A DNA stretch of 64,000 bases from assembly GCA_002706765.1 (NCBI GenBank), contig PAJV01000013.1, forward strand, positions 62,001 to 126,000. Reading direction: 5' to 3'. This DNA is from Gimesia sp. (lineage in GTDB: Bacteria; Planctomycetota; Planctomycetia; Planctomycetales; Planctomycetaceae). The notes beneath the pieces are model-generated. The model was not told where the DNA came from, did no database searches, and saw only the letters and a list, made by a program, of their open reading frames with translations. Positions 23,668 through 32,893 of the stretch are shown here, piece by piece (the first letter of the stretch is position 1; every line of letters begins with the position of its first letter). The position numbers were made by a program, and so were the translations under genes.

Positions 23668-24396
23668 TCAATGTCTGGAAACCCCCTCATACTGTTTCGA
23701 GCTAACCCGAACATACTGAACCGAACTCAACTTCATCCGATCAGACAGATCATGGCCGCCGCCCAAAACAATCACACTGATCCCCTTTTCTTTCATCAAG
23801 ATCTTGATCATTTCATCTTCCCGTTTCTCTTCGCCATCTTTATCAAATCGAACCTTACCATCTTTGCCCACAGGATTAGCCTTTTCAAATGCTTCGGCAC
23901 TTTCAAGAGGCAAAACAGATTCTAACATTGCAGAGATCTCCAACTGAGCGGCTGCTCCCATCTGTAAACAGTCCCTGCGATACTGTTCTTTCAAAAACAG
24001 ATCTATGACTCCGTCACCTTCTGGGACTTCAAATTCCCGAAGCGTTTTGATGAAGCTGTTGAAGGCACTCAGATTCTTTTCAGTGAGTCCTTCCAGAGAC
24101 ACAGACCGAACATCGTGTTTTTCGATCAAGTAACGCAGGATCTGTTTTTGCTCTTTCTGGACCGCTTCGACATCATTCAGGAATTCAAGATACTGCTTTT
24201 CAATTTCAGCTTCAGTGGCAAAATCTTCTTGGGAAACGAAGTGCCAATTTAACAGATGAATGATGATCTGCTTTGGTTTGAATTTTGTTGGTGTGGAAGT
24301 GACGGAATGGACTTCGGGGAGCTTGCAAAGCTGTCGGCTTGCAACATCTTCGTGGATTGAAGATGTTGCAGAATCTTGATCTCCGAGAGACCAAAG
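23668..24396 (-). pseudogene. 5'-truncated conserved planctomycete-type protein
   Basis: An intact frame runs from 24396 to the stop at 23668 but has no proper start in its conserved part. The body reads PKQIIIHLLNWHFVSQEDFA, then EFLNDVEAVQKEQKQILRYL and VRSVSLEGLTEKN, and ends with ISVIVLGGGHDLSDRM. I recall this style (a WHFV... motif with LLR.LI..H....V..EGLT) in secreted planctomycete proteins that start with a signal peptide. Here the N-terminal 30 or so residues are gone, and the sequence upstream of about 24310 is instead an antisense LRR fragment. The first Met is at 24129, deep inside the conserved region. Probably a pseudogene left by recombination. Confidence 0.5.
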
Positions 24397-24492
24397 TCAC
24401 TCCAAGGCATCGCTGTACTGCAAAAAGCCCTACCAACCTGCGAGATTTCAAGCGATTTCGAAAGGAAATCTCCAACCCAATTAACACGATAA
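24324..24492 (+). pseudogene. leucine-rich-repeat gene fragment
   Basis: Reads GLQHLRGLKMLQNLDLRETK in one frame and, after a one-base shift, GIAVLQKALPTCEISSD to a stop at 24490-24492. Together these form the last LRR and the typical C-terminal cap of such proteins. There is no upstream part, so it is a 3' fragment with a frameshift. Confidence 0.55.
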
Positions 24493-24788
24493 CTTCGGTC
24501 ATCAGATCTGTGGCAATTCAGAATATTGACTTCAAATCCCAGCGAATAAATGAGAAATAATTCTGAAAACACAGCAAAAGCCAAGCCAAAACAGGCTATA
24601 TTCACAGAAATTTCACACATGAAATGTACTATAGTGCATTAAAATGTTTTTTAAATCTGCACCTGAAAAATAGCACAATAGGTGTCAAAATGTTTAGATT
24701 TTGCTTGTCTCCGCATTTTTGGCCTCTTAATATGTAGCCTACTTTTCTCTTAAATATCTCCGACAGTTGCTCAATTAACAGGTATAAA

Positions 24789-25073
24789 ATGAAAGAGATA
24801 ATGTTAGTAATTGTGCTGATTATTGCGTGTATAGGGATTACTCAACAAGTCCAGCAGATGCTTTACACTGATTCACAAGGACAACCTTTGAGCACCTACA
24901 CAAAGAGAAAAACAAAGCCATTGGAAAAGGCATTTATTGAGCGACTGCAAATTACTGGTGAACTTGGCTGGAAAAAAAATCCAGAGCTTGTAAAGCGATA
25001 TGAAGAATTAGAGAAAATGCAATATGAATCTAAGGAAGATGATGATGTTAATTTTGCATTACTCGCTAAATAA
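24789..25073 (+). CDS. small membrane-anchored protein
   Basis: 94 residues. MKEIMLVIVLIIACIGITQQ is a hydrophobic segment that could be a signal anchor; the rest is hydrophilic, basic in the middle and helical (KPLEKAFIERLQITGELGWK, KRYEELEKMQYESKED). No family is recognised. It is followed 21 bases later by a good terminator, which supports a real transcription unit. Confidence 0.55.
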   Translation: MKEIMLVIVLIIACIGITQQVQQMLYTDSQGQPLSTYTKRKTKPLEKAFIERLQITGELGWKKNPELVKRYEELEKMQYESKEDDDVNFALLAK

Positions 25074-25093
25074 ATTCCAACAGTTGGAAAATT

Positions 25094-25128
25094 AAAAGCC
25101 CTACTGAATTATTTCAGAGGGCTTTTTT
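25094..25128 (+). terminator. rho-independent terminator
   Basis: AAAAGCCCT (25094-25102) pairs with AGGGCTTTT (25118-25126), loop of 15 bases, ending in six T. It lies just after the gene ending at 25073. Confidence 0.8.
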
Positions 25129-25257
25129 ATTTCATATCCCCAAAAAATATGAATCAAACAAAATATACTGTACGTGATCATAATGACTGAAATAGACCTG
25201 CGTTGTGACTTGATTTAATAGGACGATTACGATTATTGAACTTTTAGGAGAAACAGT

Positions 25258-25788
25258 ATGGATTGGGAGAATGTCTTTCAGTACGTTGCCAAAGATATAC
25301 CTGCGACGGTAGACGATATTACTTATCTCCAAAAGTCCGTACTCGCCCCGCTGACGAAGAGCGAGATTGTCGAGATCAATTCACAGCAGCAGAATCCGTT
25401 TTCGGTGTCTGACCCTTTGCACGAAAAGTACCAGACAATCGATCCGTCAAAGTGGGACATTCCCATGCGACAGTTTCCAGATGCGTTTGTTGCATTTCTC
25501 GAGTGGTCAAACGGCGGGAACTTTCTTAGGGGCGAACGTGAATTCAACATGTTCTGTACAAAGTCGATTAGGGGATACTTGCTTGCGTACCAGATACCAG
25601 CGTACATGCCGGGGGCAGTACCTTTCGCTTTCGATGGAGGTAGGGAGTTCTACCTCTTTGATATGAGAGAAGAGATGAATGATGGTGAATACCCCATTCT
25701 GATGGCACACAGTGAAAGTCTGGGGTGGGACCAAGACGATGCAATCAGAATTGCCGACACTTTCATAGAAGCCATTACTGAATCTTGA
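25258..25788 (+). CDS. SMI1/KNR4 (SUKH) family protein
   Basis: 176 residues. The conserved end of the SUKH fold is clear: GAVPFAFDGGREFYLFDMRE. Before it come FPDAFVAFLEWSNGGNFL and RGYLLAYQIPAYM. SUKH proteins often act as immunity proteins for contact-dependent toxins. No toxin gene is adjacent, so here it may be an orphan immunity gene. ATG 25258 has TAGGAG nine bases upstream. The full length fits the family. Confidence 0.75.
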   Translation: MDWENVFQYVAKDIPATVDDITYLQKSVLAPLTKSEIVEINSQQQNPFSVSDPLHEKYQTIDPSKWDIPMRQFPDAFVAFLEWSNGGNFLRGEREFNMFCTKSIRGYLLAYQIPAYMPGAVPFAFDGGREFYLFDMREEMNDGEYPILMAHSESLGWDQDDAIRIADTFIEAITES

Positions 25789-26128
25789 GGAAAGCGATCT
25801 CTGATAGATAATGGCTCTGATTGATTCTTGAAATGCCATGACCATATCCATCGTTCTCAGGATCGTTTTTCTGGTCAATCACTTTTGGGACAATCTGACG
25901 TTCATTTCCAAACACATTTCTTCGAGTGCATTCCAGCAAATCCGACTTTTATGTTTATAGCGATCCCGTCTCTCCACTTTCCGCTCAAGAACACAACATC
26001 GTACCATTTACGTGTTTTACCTCCACACAAGGTGCCAAAACTTAAACTAAGGTTTAATTGTATTCCCGAAAATTCCGTCGAAACGTCAGTTGGATTATGA
26101 CTGCGTTTAATTGGTAGGAGTTATTCGA
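25789..26128. other. 340-bp spacer
   Basis: Between the SMI1-like gene and the response regulator. No gene, hairpin or repeat I would support. Confidence 0.4.
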
Positions 26129-26593
26129 ATGAAACATGTGGCAAAGGAGAATAAAATCACAATAGATCATAAATCTTACGCAACTACCAGCGAATCTGAT
26201 TCGCCTCAGATCGGAACCCCTGTTGAAAGTCTGCAAGTATTGCTTACCGAAGACTGTCCAGACCAAGGGCGTCTCTATCTTGGGTTCCTTCAAATGGCAG
26301 GAGCAGAAGTCACTTTGGAGTGCTGTGGGCGGTCGGCAGTCGATGTCGTAAGAAAAACACCGAAGTTTTTTGATGTCATCGTGATGGATTTCCAAATGCC
26401 GGAACTTGATGGAATTGAATCCACCAGACAACTGCGTGAACTTGGGTATGGAGGTCCAATCATTGCTATGACAGCGTTTGGTTCAGAAGAATTGAAACAG
26501 TCTTGGTTTCAAGCAGGTTGCAATGAGTATCTCGAAAAACCGTTGAAGAAGAGTGAACTTCTTGTTGCCGTTATTCACCACATGAAAGTTTGA
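26129..26593 (+). CDS. response-regulator receiver domain protein
   Basis: 154 residues from ATG 26129 (AGGAG eight bases upstream; an in-frame TTG at 26111 is less likely). The receiver fold is complete: acidic pair E41/D42 (LLTEDCPDQ), phospho-acceptor D87 in VIVMDFQMPELDG, T115 (IAMTAFG) and K137 (LEKPLKK). About 33 extra residues precede it and there is no output domain, so it is a single-domain regulator that probably signals by protein contact or within a phosphorelay. No kinase gene is nearby. Confidence 0.85.
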   Translation: MKHVAKENKITIDHKSYATTSESDSPQIGTPVESLQVLLTEDCPDQGRLYLGFLQMAGAEVTLECCGRSAVDVVRKTPKFFDVIVMDFQMPELDGIESTRQLRELGYGGPIIAMTAFGSEELKQSWFQAGCNEYLEKPLKKSELLVAVIHHMKV

Positions 26594-26810
26594 AAGTTAG
26601 CCGTACGAGGCATACCTGTGTGACCTATCAACGCCAGAAATAACCACGAGATCTCTACTGCTTTTGTTTCATGCCTTTAACATCTGGCCAATCAGATGGA
26701 AATGGGCATTGAACCCAAGCTATCTGCTCAGGTCCGCCAAATTCCGTACAACTCTCGCCTACACCGAATTGCATCAATTTCATTCGACTATGAAATTTGA
26801 ATGCAACGCA

Positions 26811-27236
26811 TCAGTAGATCAGCGTGATTGCAAAACGGGTATCGAGATCGGAATAAGATTCCAAAGTTTCTTTCAGAAGAACAAGTTCCTCTTGAATCTC
26901 TTCTTTGGTAAACGATTCAAAATCCTCATCCTTGCAATCAGCTATGCGTTTGATCAAATAGTCTACCGTTTCAATTCCGTCCTCTATTACGAAGTAGAGC
27001 GACGGTGAAGAATCTGGATCGTGATGAACGAATTCACTTAAAGGAATAACTTTGATCTCGCTGGCCAGCCTGTCCAGCGTATCAAGTTCCAAGGGGAAAT
27101 AATTAAACTCGTTGAAGCTGTTGTCTACTTCTTCGTTGTCGAACACAGGGCAGTACGCCATACCCATGAGATAGCCTTTTCTTTGAGTAAAAGGAAGAAT
27201 CTGAAACCGCATAACGATGAGATCCACAGCATTCAA
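26811..27236 (-). CDS. 141-residue acidic protein, unrecognised
   Basis: MNAVDLIVMRFQILPFTQRK, then GYLMGMAYCPVFDNEEVDNS and FNYFPLELDTLDRLASEIKVIP. The mixed alpha/beta protein ends in an acidic helical region. Small acidic single-domain proteins of this kind are often immunity or adaptor proteins, but I see no family signature. ATG 27236 is the only good start. It stands alone in an AT-rich region. Confidence 0.5.
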   Translation of the reverse strand: MNAVDLIVMRFQILPFTQRKGYLMGMAYCPVFDNEEVDNSFNEFNYFPLELDTLDRLASEIKVIPLSEFVHHDPDSSPSLYFVIEDGIETVDYLIKRIADCKDEDFESFTKEEIQEELVLLKETLESYSDLDTRFAITLIY

Positions 27237-27407
27237 TTCTGTCTATCCCAGTAAAACAAATATAAGCTTCTGATCGTCCAGATCAATCACTTTTGGTATT
27301 TTACAAACTGTACTCATGAGGTCTGCTTTAATATCCAGAAATTTGACTGGAAATAATCTTCCATCGTATCAGGTGTAATTACCCTCCTGATTTTTACCGG
27401 GAGATGG

Positions 27408-27779
27408 TCAAACACGAATACCTTGATCTCCAACTTTCATAGCCCGCTCCATTTTTTCTTTCACCTCAGTCTGATCCTGTGGATCGACTACCCAATGATA
27501 AAAAACGTAGCCATTTATGTTGGTCATACCCTGTGAGACAAAAACACCACTGACAATGCATTCATAAACGTTAAAGTCTTCATCAGTAATCATGATGGTA
27601 TGACCTTCTTGAGCTAGTATATTCGCAGACAGGTTGAATGTGTCAGGTAGCAATCGTCCCCGATTGAAAACATCACCTCCGAGAGATGGTTTTCGGAAAG
27701 TTTTGCTCTGCTCTTTCCGTATTTCGAAAGAGTGTATCAGCACAAGAGCATTATCGTCCGTGATATAGAAGTATTGCAT
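27408..27779 (-). CDS. 123-residue beta-rich protein, unrecognised
   Basis: MQYFYITDDNALVLIHSFEI and ILAQEGHTIMITDEDFNVYE with GYVFYHWVVDPQDQ. The sequence is mostly short strands with an acidic, helical C-terminus. It is cytoplasmic with no cysteines or nucleotide motif. ATG 27779 has GGAGGTAGAACAAC upstream, a strong ribosome-binding site, which makes the gene credible despite the lack of a family. Confidence 0.55.
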   Translation of the reverse strand: MQYFYITDDNALVLIHSFEIRKEQSKTFRKPSLGGDVFNRGRLLPDTFNLSANILAQEGHTIMITDEDFNVYECIVSGVFVSQGMTNINGYVFYHWVVDPQDQTEVKEKMERAMKVGDQGIRV

Positions 27780-28469
27780 GTTGTTCTACCTCCATATTAG
27801 TTAATAGATTGTGAGCGTTTTTCAATGTCAAAATGATCTTATCCTGCCATTGCTCAATTCAGATTTGATTGGAAATCCTTTTCACTTTTAATTGGGCATC
27901 TTGCGCAAATTCAAGACTGGTATCGATTCGCTGATACCGGAATTTATTGAAAAGAGAAAAACTGAAAAGATCAATTGTGAGATATGATTCGAGATCATCC
28001 AGAGAACTGAAAAAACAGAATTCTCTTAATTTTCTTTTGTAATAAAGGCTTTACTGTTAGTGTGATTTCTATGTCAACTTCGTAGTTATCAAATGTGTTG
28101 ACTACATAGATTCGCAGTTACTTTAGCCCTATTCTGTGATCTCTTCAAAGCGAAAGCGAAATGAATATCAGATGTATTCTCATGGAGTAGGTATCTGTTG
28201 ATTATTGATAGAAATTATTGTCTTTTCAAGCTCTTAAAACGTCTGGGGATTAAATATTCTCTTTTTAATACTTGACGAATCAATAAAGTGAAAATTCATA
28301 CTTTCCTTTATTTATTCAACTGCGTTTCTGTTTCGTTTCCTTAAACTTTGCGATCTGCTGTTTTTAAGTCCTCTATCTCCTTGGAAATAAAGATATTGCA
28401 TTTGGCTATCCAATTAAAAACACATTTGTTCTAAAATGGTCCTTTGTGTTTTTTGGGAGGTAAATACCA
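27780..28469. other. 690-bp AT-rich divergent region without a gene
   Basis: Between two divergent genes. Composition is clearly AT-rich with runs of T and A. I see no ORF of note, no tRNA-like cloverleaf and no clear palindrome. Confidence 0.45.
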
Positions 28470-29078
28470 GTGACATATAATTATAAACCGGAAGAACTAA
28501 TTGAAGAAATCTATATAGACGGCGTTCAATCTCAAGCTGGAATCAGTGCCATTAAAGAGTTGTCGCAATTTGGCAAAGAGGGGGTTGATGCCATCATATT
28601 ATCACTAGAATATCCGTCACAAACTTCACTTTCTGCTCGTGACCTGATGGATTCGATTTCAGAAACATTCTGGGCATTGGCACGGGACAATTCAGTTTAC
28701 CTGATCGATTTAATGTTAGAAGGAAGACTCAGCAAAACGTGGTGTTATCCTGCACTTGGAAATGCGACAACTGAACGATCAATCGATGTGTTGATAAATG
28801 GATTGTCCGAGAAAGAATCCATGCTGCGGTGGCTGTGTGTGGAAGCATTGATCCAACGAAAACCAGAGCGTGCCATCAGCCCGTTAGTGGAAAGACTGAA
28901 AGATCGCTCCGAGTTAGTAAAATCTTCAATCGTGACAGCAATGAAGCATCATAAATGGTTGCGAACACCTGACGCTCTCCCTCTCCTCAAAAGTATCAGG
29001 GAAAAATGTCCCGGAACTTGGAATTGTGCTGGGGAAGTCATTGATTTGATTACAGAAGAAAATACAAAAATGAAGTAA
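28470..29078 (+). CDS. HEAT-like repeat protein
   Basis: 202 residues. GTG 28470 is preceded by GGGAGG at good distance. The helical pairs AISAIKELSQFGKEGVDAII-like, ERSIDVLINGLSEKESMLRW and PERAISPLVERLKDRSELVK fit HEAT/PBS-lyase repeats. It is probably a cytoplasmic scaffold. The repeat is more diverged than in the protein at 2049. The end overlaps a decayed Cys-rich frame on the other strand. Confidence 0.65.
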   Translation: MTYNYKPEELIEEIYIDGVQSQAGISAIKELSQFGKEGVDAIILSLEYPSQTSLSARDLMDSISETFWALARDNSVYLIDLMLEGRLSKTWCYPALGNATTERSIDVLINGLSEKESMLRWLCVEALIQRKPERAISPLVERLKDRSELVKSSIVTAMKHHKWLRTPDALPLLKSIREKCPGTWNCAGEVIDLITEENTKMK

Positions 29079-29271
29079 CCAAGTATGCTGTCCGATTTAT
29101 GAAAGAATAATGCTCGTTGCCCCCACCACATCTGCCACATGCTTTACAATCATTCTGTCCAGATAACCGACAACATTGATCAATTCCTGTTTGTTGTGGT
29201 CGCTTCCTTGGTTTTGTCCAAGTTTCTGTATAGACTAAATTTCTGTGGTTGAGCAGCCTGAACCCGTTGTG
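29050..29271 (-). pseudogene. decayed Cys-rich CGRCGG knuckle gene
   Basis: An open minus-strand frame without a start reads NLVYTETWTKPRKRPQQT, then GIDQCCRLSGQNDCKACGRCGG, and continues to a stop at 29050 inside the neighbouring gene. The GQND.KACG.CGG knuckle matches the one in the small protein at 4355-4762. There is no ATG or ribosome-binding site, so it is a remnant of the same gene family. Confidence 0.45.
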
Positions 29272-29312
29272 TCAGACGCTCCAGAAAAACTTTTTTATGA
29301 ATCGGATTGAAG

Positions 29313-29510
29313 ATGGCAGAAGGCACAATCAAGAGACTGACGGACAAAGGTTTTGGCTTTATCGACACAGGGAGCGGCAAGGACTTATTCTTCCACTCGT
29401 CGAACGTCGAAGGGGTAAGCTACGATGATCTCTATGAAGGACAACGAGTTTCGTTCACCGAAGGACGTGGGCAGAAGGGGCCGATGGCGGAGAACGTCAA
29501 GCCGGTCTAA
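29313..29510 (+). CDS. cold-shock domain protein (CspA family)
   Basis: 65 residues from ATG 29313. It is a complete single cold-shock domain: [15 protein letters not shown] (RNP1 KGFGFID) and [12 protein letters not shown] (RNP2 DLFFHSS), ending [10 protein letters not shown]. Such proteins bind single-stranded RNA and DNA and melt RNA structure. The length matches the family. A strong terminator follows 28 bases after the stop, so this is a monocistronic unit. Confidence 0.93.
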   Translation: MAEGTIKRLTDKGFGFIDTGSGKDLFFHSSNVEGVSYDDLYEGQRVSFTEGRGQKGPMAENVKPV

Positions 29511-29537
29511 ACGCTGAAAACGATTCAGAAAACCAAG

Positions 29538-29565
29538 AAGCCGACGAATTTCGTCGGCTTTTTTT
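29538..29565 (+). terminator. rho-independent terminator
   Basis: AAGCCGACGA (29538-29547) pairs perfectly with TCGTCGGCTT (29551-29560) across a three-base loop, followed by five more T. It ends the cold-shock gene. Confidence 0.92.
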
Positions 29566-29703
29566 CTGGAGTCCAATTATTTCGTGGTGTAGTACGATGA
29601 AAACTTTCATGTTACTATTTCCCATTTCTCCAGATCAAGATGATTTCTAAATAACGAAAAGATGTTTCAAGTAAAAACTGCTGTTGTATGCAGTTCAAGT
29701 TGA

Positions 29704-30321
29704 TTACATTTTGTTCTTTAAGATTTCTTTTTTCCATAAAGTAATGTTCTTGTCGTATATTCCCTTTACTTCAAGATACCAATCAGGTGGGTTTCCATAC
29801 CATAGTTCCCCAAGCAGACCAGCGTCGCTACAGTCAAAGAAGAAGTCGATGGGATCTCCATGTCTCGAATCTTTCAGAAAATCATAGTCCCTTAAAACAG
29901 GGGTAAACAGCCAGTTCATCTCATGAAAGATGGTCATAGAATTGTCCGCTGCACGAATCGCAGAATCGTAACCTTCATCCAGAAAATCATTGGCAATATA
30001 TGCTGTGGCTTTGAAAGCATGAGCAGCCGAAATTGCGGAAGCCTTGGTTTTGGAAGTAACATCCTTTTCTGAAAGTTCAGTGGCATAACTGAGAAGTTCA
30101 TCTGCATTGAGGGAGGCGTCCTCCGCTTCATTAAAGGATATGTTCAGATTCAACGAATCATCGATTTCAAGAACAAATCGTTTATATTGATACGAAGCTT
30201 GATTACAAAGGCACAAGAATGGCTGCACTCTCAAAGCACACCGGGTTGCATATGCGGCGATTGAGGGAGGCGAAAGCGTTCTTAGCATTTTTTCTGTAGG
30301 CAATGTATATTCTTTTTTCAT
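29704..30321 (-). CDS. 205-residue helical protein, unrecognised
   Basis: MKKEYTLPTEKMLRTLSPPS, then long Ala-rich helices (SKTKASAISAAHAFKATAYI and DSAIRAADNSMTIF) and an aromatic C-terminus (GLLGELWYGNPPDWYLEVKG). It looks like an all-helical cytoplasmic protein. No family is recognised. ATG 30321 has GAGAGGT upstream. The start overlaps the truncated gene described next, so it may have replaced that gene's 3' half. Confidence 0.55.
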   Translation of the reverse strand: MKKEYTLPTEKMLRTLSPPSIAAYATRCALRVQPFLCLCNQASYQYKRFVLEIDDSLNLNISFNEAEDASLNADELLSYATELSEKDVTSKTKASAISAAHAFKATAYIANDFLDEGYDSAIRAADNSMTIFHEMNWLFTPVLRDYDFLKDSRHGDPIDFFFDCSDAGLLGELWYGNPPDWYLEVKGIYDKNITLWKKEILKNKM

Positions 30322-30470
30322 TGGGAGAACCTCTCAACGGGAATGTAATTACGATCTGCTCGTAATCCTGGTCGAGGCACAGCAGGTCGCAAAGGATCAA
30401 CTTCCGCTCGGCAGCGGTCAGTTTGAGCGGCACTTTCTCGCCGGTTTGAATTTGTTTTTTTGATGGTCAT
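30322..30470 (-). pseudogene. truncated and frameshifted small gene (VPLKLTAAERKLIL type)
   Basis: From ATG 30470 the frame reads MTIKKTNSN and then drifts. Removing one base from the A7 run (T7 at 30455-30461 on the plus strand) gives MTIKKQIQTGEKVPLKLTAA, then ERKLILCDLLCLDQDYEQIV. After that the homology ends at the start of the next gene. I recall the LKLT..ERKL.L.DL.CLD motif in planctomycete small proteins. Both the indel and the missing C-terminus mark it as a pseudogene. Confidence 0.45.
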
Positions 30471-30617
30471 AATAGATTCCTTGTAGTTGTCGAAGCTCGA
30501 TTCTACCAGCTTCAACTGGCTACCGCTAGATTCTACGAAAGTCTGCTACCTGATTTGCTTTCGTATATCTGACACCTTTTAACCAGTTTCAAAGTTCCTG
30601 CCTATCACGGCGGGCGG

Positions 30618-31385
30618 TCACATTTCTAAGATGACAGTTCCATCGGGCTCGATCGTTACTTTATGCACATTATCCTGGCCTACAGCATGAATCAATTTCT
30701 GGAGTGAATCGACCTGCTTGTTCGACTCAACTACACCATAGTCGGTCCTAACATTTGGATAACGGCGTGTTCGTTCGAGGGCTGCCGAGACGACTGTTCT
30801 CGCAACAGTATTTTCCCAGTCATCATTTTGCATTACATCCATCAATTCCTGTGATGCGATATACTCCTGAGCAGCCAATTTCTCCAGAAGTGATGTGCGG
30901 TTAAGCATGACCGTGAAGATAGTCTGACAAGTCGATTTATTCCCACTATTGACTTCGCACACTTCTCGGCAGAGCGATTCTCTGCTTCCCTCATATATCC
31001 AGTCGTTATCAGAAAAGAGCTTGCAAATCTGGATGGCCATTTTACCCTGTTCGGATTTGGCGGGAACTTTTTGGATGAATCCGCTACGACTTTCTTGATT
31101 AACCCGGCGCTGTTCACTTGATACAATATTTTCAATGGTATATTCCCAGTCTTGCTTGTTCATCAACGTCTTCAGCTTCTTTGTGGCTGTGTAGGTTTTT
31201 ACATCTCGGTCGAGATCCAAGTATCCACAGCGACGATGCATCAAGGAAAGGGCATTACGAGCTACGGTTGAATACTGAGTCGAAGCAAAGTGTGCAGCAA
31301 TCTCATTGCCGCTGCTTACCCAGTCATGCTGTTTAAGAAAGTCACAGATCGGTGGTGCAACTCTGCCAGTCTTGGTTATCTTCAT
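30618..31385 (-). CDS. protein with two tandem ~90-residue winged-helix-like repeats
   Basis: About 255 residues from ATG 31385 (AAGGATG upstream). Two similar halves are visible: ICDFLKQHDWVSSGNEIAAH ... LKTLMNKQDWEYTIENIVSS (about 13-88) and ICKLFSDNDWIYEGSRESLC ... LMDVMQNDDWENTVARTVVS (about 118-205). Each half looks like a winged-helix domain ending in a DWE helix. The tail has VTIEPDGTVILE, a beta hairpin. A DNA-binding role is likely but unproven. It is the last gene of a six-gene minus-strand set headed at 36243. Confidence 0.6.
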   Translation of the reverse strand: MKITKTGRVAPPICDFLKQHDWVSSGNEIAAHFASTQYSTVARNALSLMHRRCGYLDLDRDVKTYTATKKLKTLMNKQDWEYTIENIVSSEQRRVNQESRSGFIQKVPAKSEQGKMAIQICKLFSDNDWIYEGSRESLCREVCEVNSGNKSTCQTIFTVMLNRTSLLEKLAAQEYIASQELMDVMQNDDWENTVARTVVSAALERTRRYPNVRTDYGVVESNKQVDSLQKLIHAVGQDNVHKVTIEPDGTVILEM

Positions 31386-31485
31386 TGCCAATTCATCCTT
31401 TTTATTAAAGTAGTCAAAAGAAGTTCAAACATGGTTTACAGTTATTAGGTCAACCGAACTACTCGAAGTCAGTTCGATGTCAAAA

Positions 31486-32817
31486 TCATGCAGTCTTGAT
31501 ATCCTGCGAAGCGGCTGGTTTAATCTCACCTGCGATTGCTTTCCCTTCCTTCGCATCTTTGATAACCTCGGCCAGCCGGTGCTGGCCAATACGAACGTTT
31601 TGCTCCTCAATATCGCAACCGATGAATCGACGTCCGAGTTCGTAGGCGGCGATGCCATTGGTAAAGCTTCCACTAAAAGGGTCGCAAACCATCTCTCCTG
31701 GATCGGTGAAGATTTCGACAAGATCACGGGAAACATCGAGCGGCTGTTGCCAGTCGTGGAAATCCTTTTCCTTCTTGTGAGCCCAGCGAATATCAGTGAA
31801 GCCTTGTCGCCCTTGGTATGCTTCTTTCGCAAACACAACTATTGGACGCCACCCGCCTCGTCCGCCTATATGTCGGATGTAGGTCTTTCCTGTGTCGATC
31901 AAAAGCGAAATTGTCCAGACATACTCCAGATGTTTTGCCAGTGCAGACATGATTTGAGGAAGATGAGAAATTCCTGAGTAGCTGACTAAAACGCCGCCTG
32001 GTGCGAGGATTCGAGCAGCAAATTTTCCCAGATCCTCCCACAATGGCAGTGCTGACTTAGCATAGGGCGGGTCCGTGATAACCAGTCGAACGGACTGGTC
32101 GGTCATATTCAGGTCACGAAAATCCGAATGGAACAATTTCACTCCCTTTAAACATTGGTTTGGAACGCTGGAGTTAATTCTCTGTTCCCTTTGCTTCCTT
32201 CGAACCAGCCCCTCAGCATCTCGCACAGTCATCGATTTACGTGGAACATCATCGCCAAGTTGTTTCATTGCTTCCTGGGCTCGACCAGTGGTTCGCTTGT
32301 TCTGTGTAAGAATATGCGGCAAAGGATATGTCCCTCCATTTCGACGGCGGGTGCGTTCCATTCGTGGAATTTCCCCCTTTGCCACGAGTTCATCCCGTAC
32401 GCTCCTCACTGTCTTTTTCGTTGTACCGCAAATCTCCGCAAGCTGTGTGTTGGACATTTCTGGATCACTTCTGAGTTCATTGCCGATAATTCGGCGGCGT
32501 TCCTGGCGGCTAATCTGGCGACGAACGAGGTTGACTGAAAGTACAAAACGACGCTTTTCGTTCTCAGTCATTTGTCCCACTGTTTGCACCTTGAGAGGTT
32601 CTTTAATTTTCAAAATGCTGTGAGCCAATTGTCGATGATGACCATCGAGGATATTCCCGTCGCAGTCTTGAATGATCGGCACCTGGACCTGTTGCTGTTG
32701 TTGAATACTTTGCAGGAGAGCAGCGAACTCGGATTTCGGCATCCAGCCCAATACTTGGTACATCCCCTTATCTTGGGGCGGGTAATTGTCGAGGATCATC
32801 TGGTTTTCGTTGTTCAT
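31486..32817 (-). CDS. ParB-like / DNA methyltransferase fusion
   Basis: 443 residues. The N-terminus is a ParB/sulfiredoxin-type domain (WMPKSEFAALLQSIQ, IIQDCDGNILDGHHRQLA, residues 25-66). A helix-turn-helix follows (MSNTQLAEICGTTKKTVRSV, 121-140). The C-terminal half is an amino-DNA methyltransferase with DPPY at 249-252 and DPFSGSFTNGIAAYELGRRF near 375-395, in the beta-group order (catalytic motif first). It would methylate adenine N6 or cytosine N4 at a site picked partly by the N-terminal module. Such fusions occur in phages and integrative elements. ATG 32817 is used; the ribosome-binding site is weak. Confidence 0.85.
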   Translation of the reverse strand: MNNENQMILDNYPPQDKGMYQVLGWMPKSEFAALLQSIQQQQQVQVPIIQDCDGNILDGHHRQLAHSILKIKEPLKVQTVGQMTENEKRRFVLSVNLVRRQISRQERRRIIGNELRSDPEMSNTQLAEICGTTKKTVRSVRDELVAKGEIPRMERTRRRNGGTYPLPHILTQNKRTTGRAQEAMKQLGDDVPRKSMTVRDAEGLVRRKQREQRINSSVPNQCLKGVKLFHSDFRDLNMTDQSVRLVITDPPYAKSALPLWEDLGKFAARILAPGGVLVSYSGISHLPQIMSALAKHLEYVWTISLLIDTGKTYIRHIGGRGGWRPIVVFAKEAYQGRQGFTDIRWAHKKEKDFHDWQQPLDVSRDLVEIFTDPGEMVCDPFSGSFTNGIAAYELGRRFIGCDIEEQNVRIGQHRLAEVIKDAKEGKAIAGEIKPAASQDIKTA

Positions 32818-32893
32818 GATTAAGATTCCATAATGTGTGTGTACGAACCTGTTCTTTCGAAAATGGCAAACAGCGATCTACTTCACGTGTTGA

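Noticed and set aside
24249-24620. 123-codon minus-strand frame
   Set aside because: It overlaps the LRR fragment antisense and the truncated gene; no motif or ribosome-binding site supports it.
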